A DNA stretch of 64,000 nt, from assembly GCF_014650115.1 (NCBI RefSeq), contig NZ_BMUI01000034.1:1-64000 (forward strand), given 5' to 3'. This stretch comes from Streptomyces olivaceoviridis. GTDB taxonomy: Bacteria > Actinomycetota > Actinomycetes > Streptomycetales > Streptomycetaceae. Below, one piece after another: positions 17,424 to 26,130 of the stretch. The notes beneath the pieces are model-generated. The model searched no databases and was not told where the DNA came from. It saw only the letters and a program-made list of their open reading frames with translations. Made by a program: the position numbers and the translations under genes. Position 1 is the stretch's first letter; every line of letters starts with the position of its first letter.

Positions 17424-18364
17424 GGTCTGTTGTGAAAGTGCTGGTCACAGCCACTCGTTGATGGCTGCGACCAGCACTGTCGCTGCGTAGTGGACGGCGA
17501 GTTCGTCGTACCGGGTGGCGACGGCCCGGTGGCCCTTGAGCCGGTTGATCCCGCACTCGACCGCGTGCCGCTGCTCGTAGTCGTCCTTGTCGAACGTCGG
17601 TGGCCGCCCTCCATACGATCCGCGCTTGAGGCGGTTGCGGACCCGGTCCGCCGGAACCGGGATGGTGGCCTTGATCCCGCGTCTGGGCAGGTAGGGGCGA
17701 TTGGCGCGGGAGTCGTACGCCTTGTCGGCCCGCACCCGGTCCGGGCGCTTGCGTGGCCTGCCGAGACCCAAGCGGGGAACCCGGATGGCCTCCAGGACCG
17801 GCTCGAACTGCGGACAGTCGCCCCGCTGCCCGGCCGTGATCACGACGGACAGGGGCTTCTGACCCTGCTCGACCACGAGGTGGATTTTGCTGGTCAGCCC
17901 GCCGCGTGAGCGTCCGAGGCCGTGGTCGGCCGGCTGAACGAAGACCCCGCCGGGCGGCTCCTTCTTGGAGGTCCCGCTTTTCGCCGCCCCGGCGGCGTGC
18001 TGGTGGGCCCGGCAGACGGTGGAGTCGACGTTGACGTCCCAGGTGATCAGGCCCTCCGCATCGGCCTCGGCCTGGAGCTGGGTGAGGATCCTCGCCCAGG
18101 TGCCGTCCCGCTGCCAGCGGCGGAACAGGTCATGGACCCGGTCCCACGGCCCATAACGCTCGGGCACGTCCCGCCAGGGCGCACCCGTCCTGGTCCGCCA
18201 CCGTACGCCGTCTATCAACTGCCGCCGCGTCCACACCTGCGGACGACCCGGCTTGATGCCCGTCGGCAGCAACGGCTCAAGCCGGGCCCACTGGCCGTTC
18301 CTCAGATCACCACGTCCCACGAGACTTGATCATCAACACACAAGATCCACTTTCGCGACAGACC
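17424..18364 (-). mobile_element. Complete IS5-type insertion sequence, 941 bp
   Basis: Both terminal inverted repeats are present: GGTCTGTTGTGAAAGTG at the left and its near complement CACTTTCGCGACAGACC at the right. They are bounded by a 4-bp CTAG duplication at 17420-17423 and 18365-18368. The element carries one intact transposase gene. CTAG/TNA-type target duplications are characteristic of IS5-family groups. The clean ends and open frame make this the youngest insertion in the window. Two degraded relatives lie at 3560 and 49834. Confidence 0.9.
17445..18320 (-). CDS. IS5-family transposase
   Basis: This intact 291-residue DDE transposase has an N-terminal DUF4096-like DNA-binding region ([40 protein letters not shown]) followed by a catalytic domain. 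The triad lies in [28 protein letters not shown] and [12 protein letters not shown]. Unlike its relative at 49834, it is read in one frame. The ATG at 18320 starts the conserved [11 protein letters not shown] segment about 44 bp inside the right inverted repeat, as expected. Confidence 0.93.
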   Translation of the reverse strand: MGRGDLRNGQWARLEPLLPTGIKPGRPQVWTRRQLIDGVRWRTRTGAPWRDVPERYGPWDRVHDLFRRWQRDGTWARILTQLQAEADAEGLITWDVNVDSTVCRAHQHAAGAAKSGTSKKEPPGGVFVQPADHGLGRSRGGLTSKIHLVVEQGQKPLSVVITAGQRGDCPQFEPVLEAIRVPRLGLGRPRKRPDRVRADKAYDSRANRPYLPRRGIKATIPVPADRVRNRLKRGSYGGRPPTFDKDDYEQRHAVECGINRLKGHRAVATRYDELAVHYAATVLVAAINEWL

Positions 18365-18565
18365 CTAGGCGGGCCGGTGACTGGACACCGTATGCACCCC
18401 CGCCGTCAGGCAACAGCATCCATCACCCCGTAGACGTTCACGACCGCTTATCCGGGCCCGCGATGCGCACCCCGCCACCGAGCGCGCAGCCGGCGCAGCA
18501 CGTCGACGTCTGCTCCAATCGGTTGCCATCGGGAGGTGCTGTCTGCAAGCTGAAGTGAGCCGCTT

Positions 18566-19483
18566 GTGGGGGTGGTTGATGTGAAGCGACTCGCGATGTC
18601 CTCGCGGGAGTTGTACTCGCCTCTGGCCAACAAGATGCTGCAACACGCGGGGAAGGGGCAGCGCAGCGAGGGCTACGTACAGGTCGAGGAGTTCCGGCCC
18701 GGGCATCTCTTGAGCGACGACGACACCCTCCCCTCGGTGTTCCTCTTGTTCAGCCCGTATGAGACGAGGCCCTGGGGCAAGCACGTCGCCTGCACGGAAG
18801 AGGAGTTCCGGCGTTGGCGGGATGCTGCCCACGCCTACGCAGAATCCGTGGACCGCATCAGTGCCGAGGTGGCGGCCGTCCGGCAGCGGGTGGCCCGCGC
18901 CCGGCGGTGGAAGTTCCGCGAGTGGCGCCGCGCCGAGGAAGCCTGGGAGCAGGCGCGGCGGCGGTACTCCGAGGCCGTCCAGGCGGCCGATGTGGCGTAT
19001 GCCCCGGTCCGCCTGGAGATCCGCGCGGGCATCAACGCCGAGGAGGAGCGGCAGCGCGCGGAGGCAGTGCGCGAGCAGGAGGCACAGCGCCACAGGGCGG
19101 AGCTGGCCGCACGACCGCTGTGGGGCTGGGCGGCCTTCCCGGATCGCGGCGGTGCCCGTGTCGTGTACGTCTTCCGCCACGATGTCGCGTCCACCGGCGT
19201 GCCGGAGGCAGCCCTCACCGCCGACGCGGCACGGGTGCACCTGTGGGATCTGCGCCGGGCTCTGACCGAGCAGTTAGCCCGGGGCAGTTGCCGAGTGGTC
19301 TGGGACGACGCCGCACTCGCCGAGACGCAAAGCGAGTTCGACGGGGTCACGCTGGGACGCTGGTGGTACGACACGTTCGGCGAGGACTTCCGCACATGTC
19401 GGAAACCCGAGCCGAGGAGTAACGCGTACGGTGGCGGGACGGGAGCCGGTGGCACGGGCGGCTTCGTCGGTGGAACTTTCTGA
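18566..19483 (+). CDS. Hypothetical protein with a central coiled coil and Gly-rich tail
   Basis: I do not recognise a family for this 305-residue protein. Residues about 70-175 form a strongly charged Arg/Glu/Ala helix (RISAEVAAVRQRVARARRWK, EEAWEQARRRYSEAVQAADV, EEERQRAEAVREQEAQRHRA) that should make a long coiled coil. Before it is a short globular part (LPSVFLLFSPYETRPWGKHV) and after it another (residues 185-280, RPLWGWAAFPDRGGARVVYV). The tail is Gly-rich (GGGTGAGGTGGFVGGTF). There is no signal peptide or membrane segment. The start may be the GTG at 18566, the GTG at 18581 or the ATG at 18596. It stands alone downstream of the IS5-type element. Confidence 0.6.
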   Translation: MGVVDVKRLAMSSRELYSPLANKMLQHAGKGQRSEGYVQVEEFRPGHLLSDDDTLPSVFLLFSPYETRPWGKHVACTEEEFRRWRDAAHAYAESVDRISAEVAAVRQRVARARRWKFREWRRAEEAWEQARRRYSEAVQAADVAYAPVRLEIRAGINAEEERQRAEAVREQEAQRHRAELAARPLWGWAAFPDRGGARVVYVFRHDVASTGVPEAALTADAARVHLWDLRRALTEQLARGSCRVVWDDAALAETQSEFDGVTLGRWWYDTFGEDFRTCRKPEPRSNAYGGGTGAGGTGGFVGGTF

Positions 19484-19593
19484 CGAGCGTCGTCGTGGTG
19501 GCGGTCCCGCCGGCCGCAGTCAGGCCGGTCCGGCCGACTGCACCTGCCTCGGCTTTGAGCGCATGCTAGATACCGCCAGGGCAGCGTCTGTCA

Positions 19594-19839
19594 TCAAGCG
19601 CCTAAGGTCGAGCCGGTGAATGCGGCGGGTGCCGTCTTCCAGGCCGTGTTCGGCACCATCTCTGAGCAGGGTGCCCGAGTGCCAACGCTTCCCGGATTCA
19701 CAGCTGACCAGCCTGCATCGCCATCATCAGCGAAGCGCGAGCTGCCGTTGTGGGAGGACCACGATCCGTTGGTTCGGCGTACGCCGCCCGTCATTCTGAG
19801 CAACCGCTGCACGTCATCGCCACTGTTGATCCTGGTCAT
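19594..19839 (-). CDS. Possible small hypothetical protein
   Basis: An 81-codon minus-strand frame begins MTRINSGDDVQRLLRMTGGV. Its ATG overlaps the stop of an upstream truncated frame (19836-19990, ending VRRPRDHRRKTKKGDEA) by an ATGA, which is what suggests coding. Third-position G+C is lower than in neighbouring genes and no family is recognised. The upstream frame looks like the C-terminal tail of a lost gene (FYRCTPYLAFIGSGFAHREA). Otherwise I see nothing definite in 19484-20004. Confidence 0.25.
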   Translation of the reverse strand: MTRINSGDDVQRLLRMTGGVRRTNGSWSSHNGSSRFADDGDAGWSAVNPGSVGTRAPCSEMVPNTAWKTAPAAFTGSTLGA

Positions 19840-20004
19840 GCCTCGTCGCCCTTCTTGGTCTTCCGCCGGTGATCTCGCGGCCGTCGCACCGTCGTCTCCG
19901 GCGGATTCCAGTCCTTCACGGCCTCGCGGTGTGCGAAGCCGCTGCCGATGAACGCCAGGTACGGCGTGCACCGGTAGAACGTCGTACGGCCGAGGCCACC
20001 CGCC

Positions 20005-20300
20005 TCAACAAGCAGTGGTGGCCGCGCTGTTCACCAGGATGTCCACGTCACCGAACCGCTCCCGCACCTCCCGGGCCATCTCCGCCACCGAAGTGTCGTC
20101 CCCGGTGTCGGCCGGGACCGCGATGACCTCGGCGCCGGTCTCCTCGCGCAGCAGGGCGGACTGTTCCTCGGCACGGCCTGCGGACCGGGCGACGAGGGCA
20201 CCGAGGCGCCTTCCGCGGCCAGGGCCCGGGCGACCGCGAGACCGATGCCCCGGCTTGCACCGGTGACCACCGCGCGCCGGCCCGTGAGATGCAGATCCAT
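20005..20300 (-). pseudogene. Truncated short-chain dehydrogenase
   Basis: The N-terminus MDLHLTGRRAVVTGASRGIG is a classical SDR start with an intact glycine motif. The frame breaks after LAAEGA, and the homology continues in another frame as LVARSAGRAEEQSALLREET and ends REVRERFGDVDILVNSAA, where the NNAG-equivalent strand is reached. Everything after that, including the YxxxK active site, is missing. A frameshift and a 3' deletion make it a relic. Confidence 0.75.
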
Positions 20301-20461
20301 GACTTCTCCTGTTTTCTCGCCAACGTATATGTTCGTTCCTCTGCCGCGCAGCATTTGTATGTGCTCGGTACAGCAATGTGTGTGGGGGCCGATCGGGTAT
20401 GACCCCGCCGTGTTCGCCAGCCGCGGCCGGCGAACGGAGCGGGAGTGTTCCAACGGGCGTC

Positions 20462-21072
20462 TCAGTTGGTGAACACCTGGACGTGGGCGGCCTTGAAGGT
20501 GTTGCCGGTGGCACCGCTGACGGTCACCGGCCCCGCGGTCCACAGACCGAAGTGGTCGTCGGCGATGGTGTTCCCCGTCGCCGTGACGGCGAGCGACCCG
20601 GCGGCGCGCACGACGACACCGGCGGTCTGCCCGACGGAGGGCGTGCCCTGGTCTCCCTTGACGTTGTTGGTGGCGATCTGGTTGCCGTAAACGGTGTTGC
20701 CGTTCGGATCCTGCCCGTCCGTGTCCGCGTGCACGACAACGCCGCGTTTCGGGCGAAGAGGGCGCCGTCGCCGATGACGAGCACGTCCTTCCAGTACGCC
20801 GGGGAGTTGTGTGAGAGGTCGTCGGGGACGCCGGTGCACTCGCCAACCCGGTGCCCCCACACCACCCGGCTGGAGGCCGCCCGCACCTTGAACAGGTTGC
20901 TGCCCCGGTCCGGCACGCACACGTATCCGCCGACAACGGTGGACGTCGCCGAGGCGTCACAGGCGCGGTCCGTGTGTTCAAGCAACGGCGGATCCGACGG
21001 CCGGCCCGGAGCCGGGGCACCAGCTGATACTGCCCCATTATTCACATATCTCTCACGTGTCGTCGCCGACAT
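20462..21072 (-). pseudogene. Right-handed beta-helix repeat protein, frameshifted
   Basis: Two overlapping minus-strand frames make one protein. The upstream frame starts MSATTRERYVNNGAVSAG and ends WKDVLVIGDGALFARN. The downstream frame continues VVVHADTDGQDPNGNTVYGN, then TNNVKGDQGTPSVGQTAGVV and TGNTIADDHFGLWTAGPV, with the Asn-rich GNxI/V rungs typical of right-handed beta-helix (pectate-lyase-like) proteins. The join requires a 1-2 base indel near 20741-20748. No secretion signal is seen at the start, so the 5' end may also be lost. Function is unknown. A sequencing error cannot be excluded. Confidence 0.55.
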
Positions 21073-21434
21073 CTTGACGCGCACCTCGACCAAGTGCACC
21101 CTTGCGTGAAGGAATTGACAGAGCGAGTCGCTGCACGCATGCACAGCGGAAACCGGACATATCCTTCGGACGACACGGTGCGCACTTCAGAGGGCTGACG
21201 AGGCAAAGCGTCCCCACATGGCCGCCGCCTTCGCGCACTAGTGTGCGCACCCATTTCCCTTCTCCTTCACCTCTTCCTTCCCCTCCACCTTCACTTTCCC
21301 CGTGCCCGTCGCACGCCCCTCCCCCCTGCGGGAAACGTTGTCAGCGACGGGCCGTTCCGCGAACGACCCTCTTCTCGTAGCTGTTTCTTCAGTGATTCTT
21401 CGCGCATGCGCGACCGAGAAATCCGGGGTGGGCC
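21073..21434 (+). promoter_or_regulatory. Leader/promoter region of the halopyrrole-PKS operon
   Basis: This 362-bp gene-free stretch precedes the first gene of a long plus-strand operon, so the operon promoter should lie here. Its striking feature is a nearly pure pyrimidine run on the plus strand from about 21250 to 21300 (CTTCTCCTTCACCTCTTCCT and following), with only scattered A. No clear -35/-10 pair could be chosen. Upstream of the run the sequence is less GC-rich than the genome. Confidence 0.35.
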
Positions 21435-22490
21435 ATGAAAACGTCTGCTGTGCTGATCAGCGGTCTGGGGTCCTTCTTACCCGACCGCGTTCCCATCGGA
21501 TGGGCGGTCGAACAGGAACTGATCGACCGGACCGCCGCGGCGGAATACGGCATCACGAGCGTCACCGTCGCGGGCGAGATCCCTGCCCCCGAGATGGCGG
21601 TGCGGGCGTGCCGCCAGGCGCTCGACCGGGCCGGGCGGGACCCGGCGTCGCTGAGCCTGCTGCTCTACGCCAGCGTCTGGTACCAGGGGCCTCACGGCTG
21701 GTGCCCGCAGTACTACGTGCAGCGGCACCTGGGCGCCGGGCAGGCCACCGCGGCCGAGGTCAGACAGGGCTGCATGGGCATGTTCTCCGCGCTGGAACTG
21801 GCGGCGGGCCACCTCCTGGCGTCGCCCGAGCACGAGGCCGCGCTGCTCACCTCCGGCGACAACTTCACCTCCGACCTGCTGGAACGCTGGCGGTTCAGTC
21901 CGCATTTCGTGATGGGGGACGCCGGCTCCGCCGTCGTCCTCAGCCGACGGGAGGGTTTCGCCCGGCTCAAGTCCGTCAACGCGGTCACGCTGCCCGAGTA
22001 CGAGGCCATGCACCGCGGGCCCGAGCCACTGTTCCCGCCGGGGGCCGGCCGGCCCGGCCGGCTCGACTTCGGCGCGTCCAAGGACCGCTGGCTGGACGGC
22101 CCGGACCGGGACCCGGCCGGCCCGCTGAAACTCGTGGCCGCACAGGACGAACTCGTCGGCCGTACACTCGACGAAGCCGGAATCACGCTGGACGACGTCT
22201 CCCGCGTCGCCTATGCCAACGGGTCACGGGAACGCGTCGAAGGGCGCGCGATGATACCGCTGGGGCTGCCGATGTCCCTTTCCACCTGGGAACAGGGGCG
22301 CACCGTCGGCCATATCGGCGCCAGCGACCAGTTGGTGGCACTCGAACAGCTCCTGCTCACCGGCGAACTGGGAGCCGGGGACCATTTCCTGATGCTCGGC
22401 GTCGGCCCCGGACTGAACATCGCCTGCGCCGTGATCGAGATCATCGAGACCCCGCACTGGTCCTCCGCCCTTCCGGCGACCACTTCATGA
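21435..22490 (+). CDS. Beta-ketoacyl-ACP synthase III-like enzyme (probable acyl transferase) 1
   Basis: This 351-residue thiolase-fold protein has the KASIII nucleophile loop as EVRQGCMGMFSALE (Cys113) and the family C-terminus GDHFLMLGVGPGLNIACAVI. The catalytic His and Asn of the Cys-His-Asn triad appear exchanged: where IPHQAN is expected the sequence is YANGSRE (Asn262), and where the NxxTSSAS Asn is expected it is VGHIGASDQ (His293). Such divergent KASIII-like proteins in antibiotic clusters often transfer acyl groups between carrier proteins or onto alcohols instead of condensing (for example the CloN2 and CerJ groups). As first gene of the operon and paralogue of the enzyme at 28225, it may move the pyrrolyl group between carrier proteins. 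That role is inferred. Confidence 0.85.
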   Translation: MKTSAVLISGLGSFLPDRVPIGWAVEQELIDRTAAAEYGITSVTVAGEIPAPEMAVRACRQALDRAGRDPASLSLLLYASVWYQGPHGWCPQYYVQRHLGAGQATAAEVRQGCMGMFSALELAAGHLLASPEHEAALLTSGDNFTSDLLERWRFSPHFVMGDAGSAVVLSRREGFARLKSVNAVTLPEYEAMHRGPEPLFPPGAGRPGRLDFGASKDRWLDGPDRDPAGPLKLVAAQDELVGRTLDEAGITLDDVSRVAYANGSRERVEGRAMIPLGLPMSLSTWEQGRTVGHIGASDQLVALEQLLLTGELGAGDHFLMLGVGPGLNIACAVIEIIETPHWSSALPATTS

Positions 22491-22500
22491 GGGGCGTTGC

Positions 22501-23628
22501 ATGGATTTCGGCCTGAGCGCTGAACAACGGGAGCGCCGCGCGCGCACCCGGACCGCCGCCCCGGAGATCTCCGGGGCTTTCACCGCCGAATCCGGCAATG
22601 CGGTGCGGAAGAAACTGGCCGGGCTCCACTTATTGGGCGCGGCCGTCCCGGAGGAGTACGGCGGCGCGGGCCTGGGCGCCCTCGACACGGCCCTGCTGTA
22701 CGAGGCGGCGAGCGACGGCGGCGCGGACACCGGGCTGCTCTTCGCCGCCGCCGCCCACCTCTTCGCCTGTGTCCGGCCGGTGCTGGAGTTCGCGCCTCCC
22801 CGTATCCGGAAGGCGCTGCTCCCCGCCCTGTGCTCGGGGGAACTGCTGGCCGGCAACGCCATGACGGAGCCGGACGCCGGATCGGACGTCTCCCGGCTGG
22901 CGACCACGGCCACCAGGGTCGACGGCGGGTACCTTCTCGACGGGGTCAAGAGCTTCGTCAGCAACGGCCCGGTCGCCGATCTCTACGTCACCTACGCGGC
23001 GACCGATCCGCACGGCGGCTACTTCGGGGCCACCGCGTTCGCCGTGGACCGCGACTCCCCCGGGCTCACGGCCGGACCGCCGATGGCGAAGTCCGCGCTG
23101 ACCGCCTGCCAGGCCGGCGAGGTGCGCTTCACCCGCTGCTTCGTGCCCGACGACCGGGTGCTGGGCAGCCCCGGCCAGGGGCAGCTGGTGTTCCAGACGT
23201 CCATGCGGTGGGAGCGGTCTTGCCTGTTCGCGATCTACCTGGGCCAGCAGGAACGCCTCATCCGGCGGTGCGTCCGGCACGTCCGGGAACGCCGGCAGTT
23301 CGGGAAGCGGCTCGCCGACCTCCAGCCGGTCGCCGACCGGCTGGCGGACATGCGGCTGCGGCTGGAGAGCGGACGGCTCCTGCTCTACCGGGCGTGCGCC
23401 GGGATCGACGGCGGCGAGGACCCCGCCCTGTGGGCCGCCCTGGCGAAACTCGCCGTGTCCGAGGCCGCAGTCGCCACCGCCCTCGACGCCGGCCGGATCT
23501 TCGGGGGCCGCGCCGTCCAGACGGAGCACGGGATCGAGGAACACCTGCGCGACGCCGTGCCCGCCACCACGTTCTCCGGCACCTCCGACATCCAGCGCCG
23601 CCTGATCGCCCAGGAGATGGGACTATGA
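22501..23628 (+). CDS. Acyl-CoA dehydrogenase-like prolyl-carrier-protein oxidase
   Basis: This 375-residue flavoprotein has the acyl-CoA dehydrogenase layout: N-terminal helices with VPEEYGGAGLGALDTALLYE, the flavin/substrate strand AMTEPDAGSDVSRLATTA, and C-terminal RRQFGKRLADLQPVADRLAD, GRIFGGRAVQTEHGIEE and TTFSGTSDIQRRLIAQEMGL. Next to a prolyl-AMP ligase, a carrier protein and a PltA-like halogenase it matches the PltE/RedW/CloN3 type, which performs two two-electron oxidations of prolyl-S-PCP to pyrrolyl-2-carboxyl-S-PCP. Its stop overlaps the ligase start (ATGA), so the two are coupled. GAGGGG precedes the ATG. Ordinary fatty-acid oxidation is unlikely in this context. Confidence 0.88.
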   Translation: MDFGLSAEQRERRARTRTAAPEISGAFTAESGNAVRKKLAGLHLLGAAVPEEYGGAGLGALDTALLYEAASDGGADTGLLFAAAAHLFACVRPVLEFAPPRIRKALLPALCSGELLAGNAMTEPDAGSDVSRLATTATRVDGGYLLDGVKSFVSNGPVADLYVTYAATDPHGGYFGATAFAVDRDSPGLTAGPPMAKSALTACQAGEVRFTRCFVPDDRVLGSPGQGQLVFQTSMRWERSCLFAIYLGQQERLIRRCVRHVRERRQFGKRLADLQPVADRLADMRLRLESGRLLLYRACAGIDGGEDPALWAALAKLAVSEAAVATALDAGRIFGGRAVQTEHGIEEHLRDAVPATTFSGTSDIQRRLIAQEMGL

Positions 23629-25091
23629 GCCTCTACAGCCTGGTGACCGACGCGGCCGCCTGGACACCGGACGGGCTCGCGGTCGGTGACGTGTCCACCA
23701 ATCTCACCTACGGCGAACTGGACGCGCGCGCCGACCGCTACCTGGCCGGGCTGCGCGGCCGCGGCGTCCGGCCGGGCGACCGGGTCCTGGTGTGGACCGG
23801 CAAGACGTGCGAGGCGGTGGCCGTCGCCCAGGCGGTGCTACGGTGCGGCGCGATCCACGTGCCCGTGCCGCGCGGCAATCCCGCCCGGCGGGTCGCCCGG
23901 ATCGCCGCGGACGCACGTCCGGCCCTGATCGTCACCGACCACGGCGAACACGTCGCCGGCGCCGCCCACGTCTCCTTGGCGGACCTGTCACGGGAGGTGG
24001 CGGGCGGCCCGGGCGCCGCCCCCCATCCGGTCCGGGCCGCCGACCCGGCGTACATCCTCTACACCTCCGGCTCGACGGGGACGCCGAAGGGCGTCTGCCT
24101 GAGCCACGGCAACGCCCTCGCCTTCGTCGACTGGGCCTGCCGGGAACTGGACCTCACGGCCGCCGACCGGCTGGCGAACCACGCCGCGTTCAGCTTCGAC
24201 CTGTCGGTCTTCGACCTCTACGCCGCCTTCCGGGCCGGCGCGTCGGTGCACCTCATCGGCGAGACCCTCGCCCAGGCCGCGCAACCGCTGGTCGAGTTCC
24301 TGCTGGAACGCCGGATCACGGTCTGGTACTCGGTGCCGTCCGTCCTCGTGCTCATGGCCGAGTACGGCGAACTGCTGGAGCGCGGGCCGGGGGCGCTGCG
24401 CGCGTGCGTCTTCGCCGGCGAGCGGTTCCCGCTGAAGCCGCTGAAGGACCTGCGCCGCGCCTGGCCCGGCGTCCGCATGCTCAACTGGTACGGCCCGACG
24501 GAGACCAATGTGTGCACCTCGTACGAGGTGACCGCCACCGACCTCGCGCGCACCGCGGCCATCCCGATCGGAGCGCCCGCCGCCGGGAACACGGTGTCGC
24601 TGGACGACGGTGAGATCGTGGTCAGCGGCCCGACCGTGATGCTCGGCTACTGGGGCGGGCAGCCGCAGGCCGGACCGTACCGCACCGGCGACCTCGGCCG
24701 GTACGACGCCGACGGGCTGCTGGAGTACCGGGGCCGGACCGACGACATGGCGAAGGTCCGAGGCCACCGGGTCGAGCCGGCCGAGGTGGCCGCCGCGCTC
24801 ACCGCACACGAGGCGGTACGCGACGCCGTGGTCCTGGTCCTGGGCGACGGCCTGGACGCGCGGCTGCACGCCTTCGTCGTCCCCGTGACCGGCCGGGCGC
24901 CGGACCTCGTGGAGCTGCGCCGACACTGCGCGCGCCTGCTGCCGCCGTACATGGCCGTCGACGCGGTACACACGGTCAGCGGCTTCCCCCGTACCCCGAA
25001 CGGGAAGGTCGACCGCACCGCGCTCGGCGGCCTGGTGACCGCGTCCACACGGGCGGACGACGGCCGCCGGGTCCGGGGAGCGGGCGTATGA
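23625..25091 (+). CDS. L-prolyl-AMP ligase (stand-alone adenylation enzyme)
   Basis: This 488-residue ANL enzyme has A3 [18 protein letters not shown]4 FSFDLSVFDLYAAFRAGA, A5 NWYGPTETNVCTSYEV, A7 YRTGDLGRYD, A8 GRTDDMAKVRGHRVEP and A10 TPNGKVDRTAL with the catalytic Lys. The FDLSVFDLYAAF and FAGERFPLKPLKDLRRAWPG segments are typical of the PltF/RedM/CloN4 prolyl ligases. It should activate proline and load it on the carrier protein encoded two genes downstream. It has no fused carrier domain. ATGA overlaps couple it to both the dehydrogenase and the methyltransferase. Substrate is inferred from family resemblance and neighbours, not from a computed specificity code. Confidence 0.88.
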   Translation: MSLYSLVTDAAAWTPDGLAVGDVSTNLTYGELDARADRYLAGLRGRGVRPGDRVLVWTGKTCEAVAVAQAVLRCGAIHVPVPRGNPARRVARIAADARPALIVTDHGEHVAGAAHVSLADLSREVAGGPGAAPHPVRAADPAYILYTSGSTGTPKGVCLSHGNALAFVDWACRELDLTAADRLANHAAFSFDLSVFDLYAAFRAGASVHLIGETLAQAAQPLVEFLLERRITVWYSVPSVLVLMAEYGELLERGPGALRACVFAGERFPLKPLKDLRRAWPGVRMLNWYGPTETNVCTSYEVTATDLARTAAIPIGAPAAGNTVSLDDGEIVVSGPTVMLGYWGGQPQAGPYRTGDLGRYDADGLLEYRGRTDDMAKVRGHRVEPAEVAAALTAHEAVRDAVVLVLGDGLDARLHAFVVPVTGRAPDLVELRRHCARLLPPYMAVDAVHTVSGFPRTPNGKVDRTALGGLVTASTRADDGRRVRGAGV

Positions 25092-25837
25092 CGGGCCCGG
25101 CCTGGGACGCCTTCTGGTCGACGCTGCCCGCCGAGCCCGGCGCCGCCCTCTGGGACTCGTCGCCGCGGTTGACCGCCGCACGCCACCTGCCGCTGTTCCG
25201 GGACCACGCCGACCCGTCGCTGCCCCTGGTCGACCTCGGCTGCGGCAGCGGACGGCAGACGCAGTGGCTGGCCGGGCACTTCCGGCGGGTCGTCGGACTG
25301 GACATCGCGGGGGCCGCGGTGGAACTGGCCGCCGCGTCGCACCCGGCGCCCAACGTCGACTACCGCCGCGCCGACCTGCTCGACCAGGACACCGTGACGG
25401 CCCTGCGCGAGGAGTTCGGCGACGTCAACGTCTACATGCGCGGCGTACTGCACCAGCTCGCCCCGGACGAGCGCACCAGAATGCTGGCGACCATCAGGCT
25501 GCTGCTCGGCGGCACCGGGGTGCTGTTCGCGCAGGAGCTGACCGAGCGCACCGGCTGGTACGTCGCCGAACTGCTCGCCGGCGGCGCCCGGCTGCCGAAA
25601 ACGGCCGGGCTGGCGGCCCACTTCGACTTCGGCGCCCGCATCGCCCCCGCCCACGACGGGCGCCTGCGGCTGCTGTTCGAAGCCAGCGGATTCGACGTCG
25701 TCGCCGACGGCGACATCGCCCTGCACACCACGGAACACACCGCCGGCGGGCAACCGCTGGAACTGCCCACGAGATACCTCGTGGCACGTGCGCCGGCGCG
25801 GCCCCGACACCCGGAGGAAACCCATGACGGACCTTGA
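25088..25837 (+). CDS. SAM-dependent methyltransferase
   Basis: This 249-residue class I methyltransferase has motif I as LVDLGCGSGRQTQWLAGHF, an acidic end of strand 2 in VVGLDIAG, RRADLLDQ at motif II and a MRGVLHQLAPDERTRM segment. Its stop lies 13 bp inside the carrier-protein gene, and its start overlaps the ligase stop. Being embedded between the ligase and the carrier protein, it most likely methylates the pyrrole intermediate or the polyketide product; neither site nor acceptor atom (C, N or O) is visible from sequence. It is unrelated to the PCMT-like relic at 3 kb. Confidence 0.82.
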   Translation: MTGPAWDAFWSTLPAEPGAALWDSSPRLTAARHLPLFRDHADPSLPLVDLGCGSGRQTQWLAGHFRRVVGLDIAGAAVELAAASHPAPNVDYRRADLLDQDTVTALREEFGDVNVYMRGVLHQLAPDERTRMLATIRLLLGGTGVLFAQELTERTGWYVAELLAGGARLPKTAGLAAHFDFGARIAPAHDGRLRLLFEASGFDVVADGDIALHTTEHTAGGQPLELPTRYLVARAPARPRHPEETHDGP

Positions 25838-26102
25838 TCGCGTGACGCTGCTCGACGGACTGCTCCGCTACGTGCGGGAGGAACTGGCGACGGGCGTGCC
25901 GGACGGCCGGCTCACCGCCGACAGCCCGCTGCTGGAGCTGGGGGTGCTGGACTCGGTGCGCACCGCGCGGCTGCTGGCGCACATCCGCACCGCGTACGGC
26001 GTGCGCGTCCCGCCCGCGCACATGACCGGTGAGCACTTCCGCACCCTGGAGACGATCACCGAACTGGTGCTGCTGCTCCGCTCCCAGACCGCCTCCCTCT
26101 GA
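25824..26102 (+). CDS. Peptidyl/acyl carrier protein
   Basis: This 92-residue carrier protein has the phosphopantetheine site Ser in LELGVLDSVRTARLLAHI and acidic helices around it. A good GGAGG lies 7 bp before the ATG at 25824, which overlaps the end of the methyltransferase gene. Between the prolyl ligase/dehydrogenase and the halogenase it fits the PltL/CloN5 role, carrying proline and then pyrrole-2-carboxylate during oxidation and halogenation. LDS replaces the more usual GxDS, as often seen in these discrete carriers. Confidence 0.88.
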   Translation: MTDLDRVTLLDGLLRYVREELATGVPDGRLTADSPLLELGVLDSVRTARLLAHIRTAYGVRVPPAHMTGEHFRTLETITELVLLLRSQTASL

Positions 26103-26130
26103 CGGACCGCCTCCCCCTGACAGGAGAACA

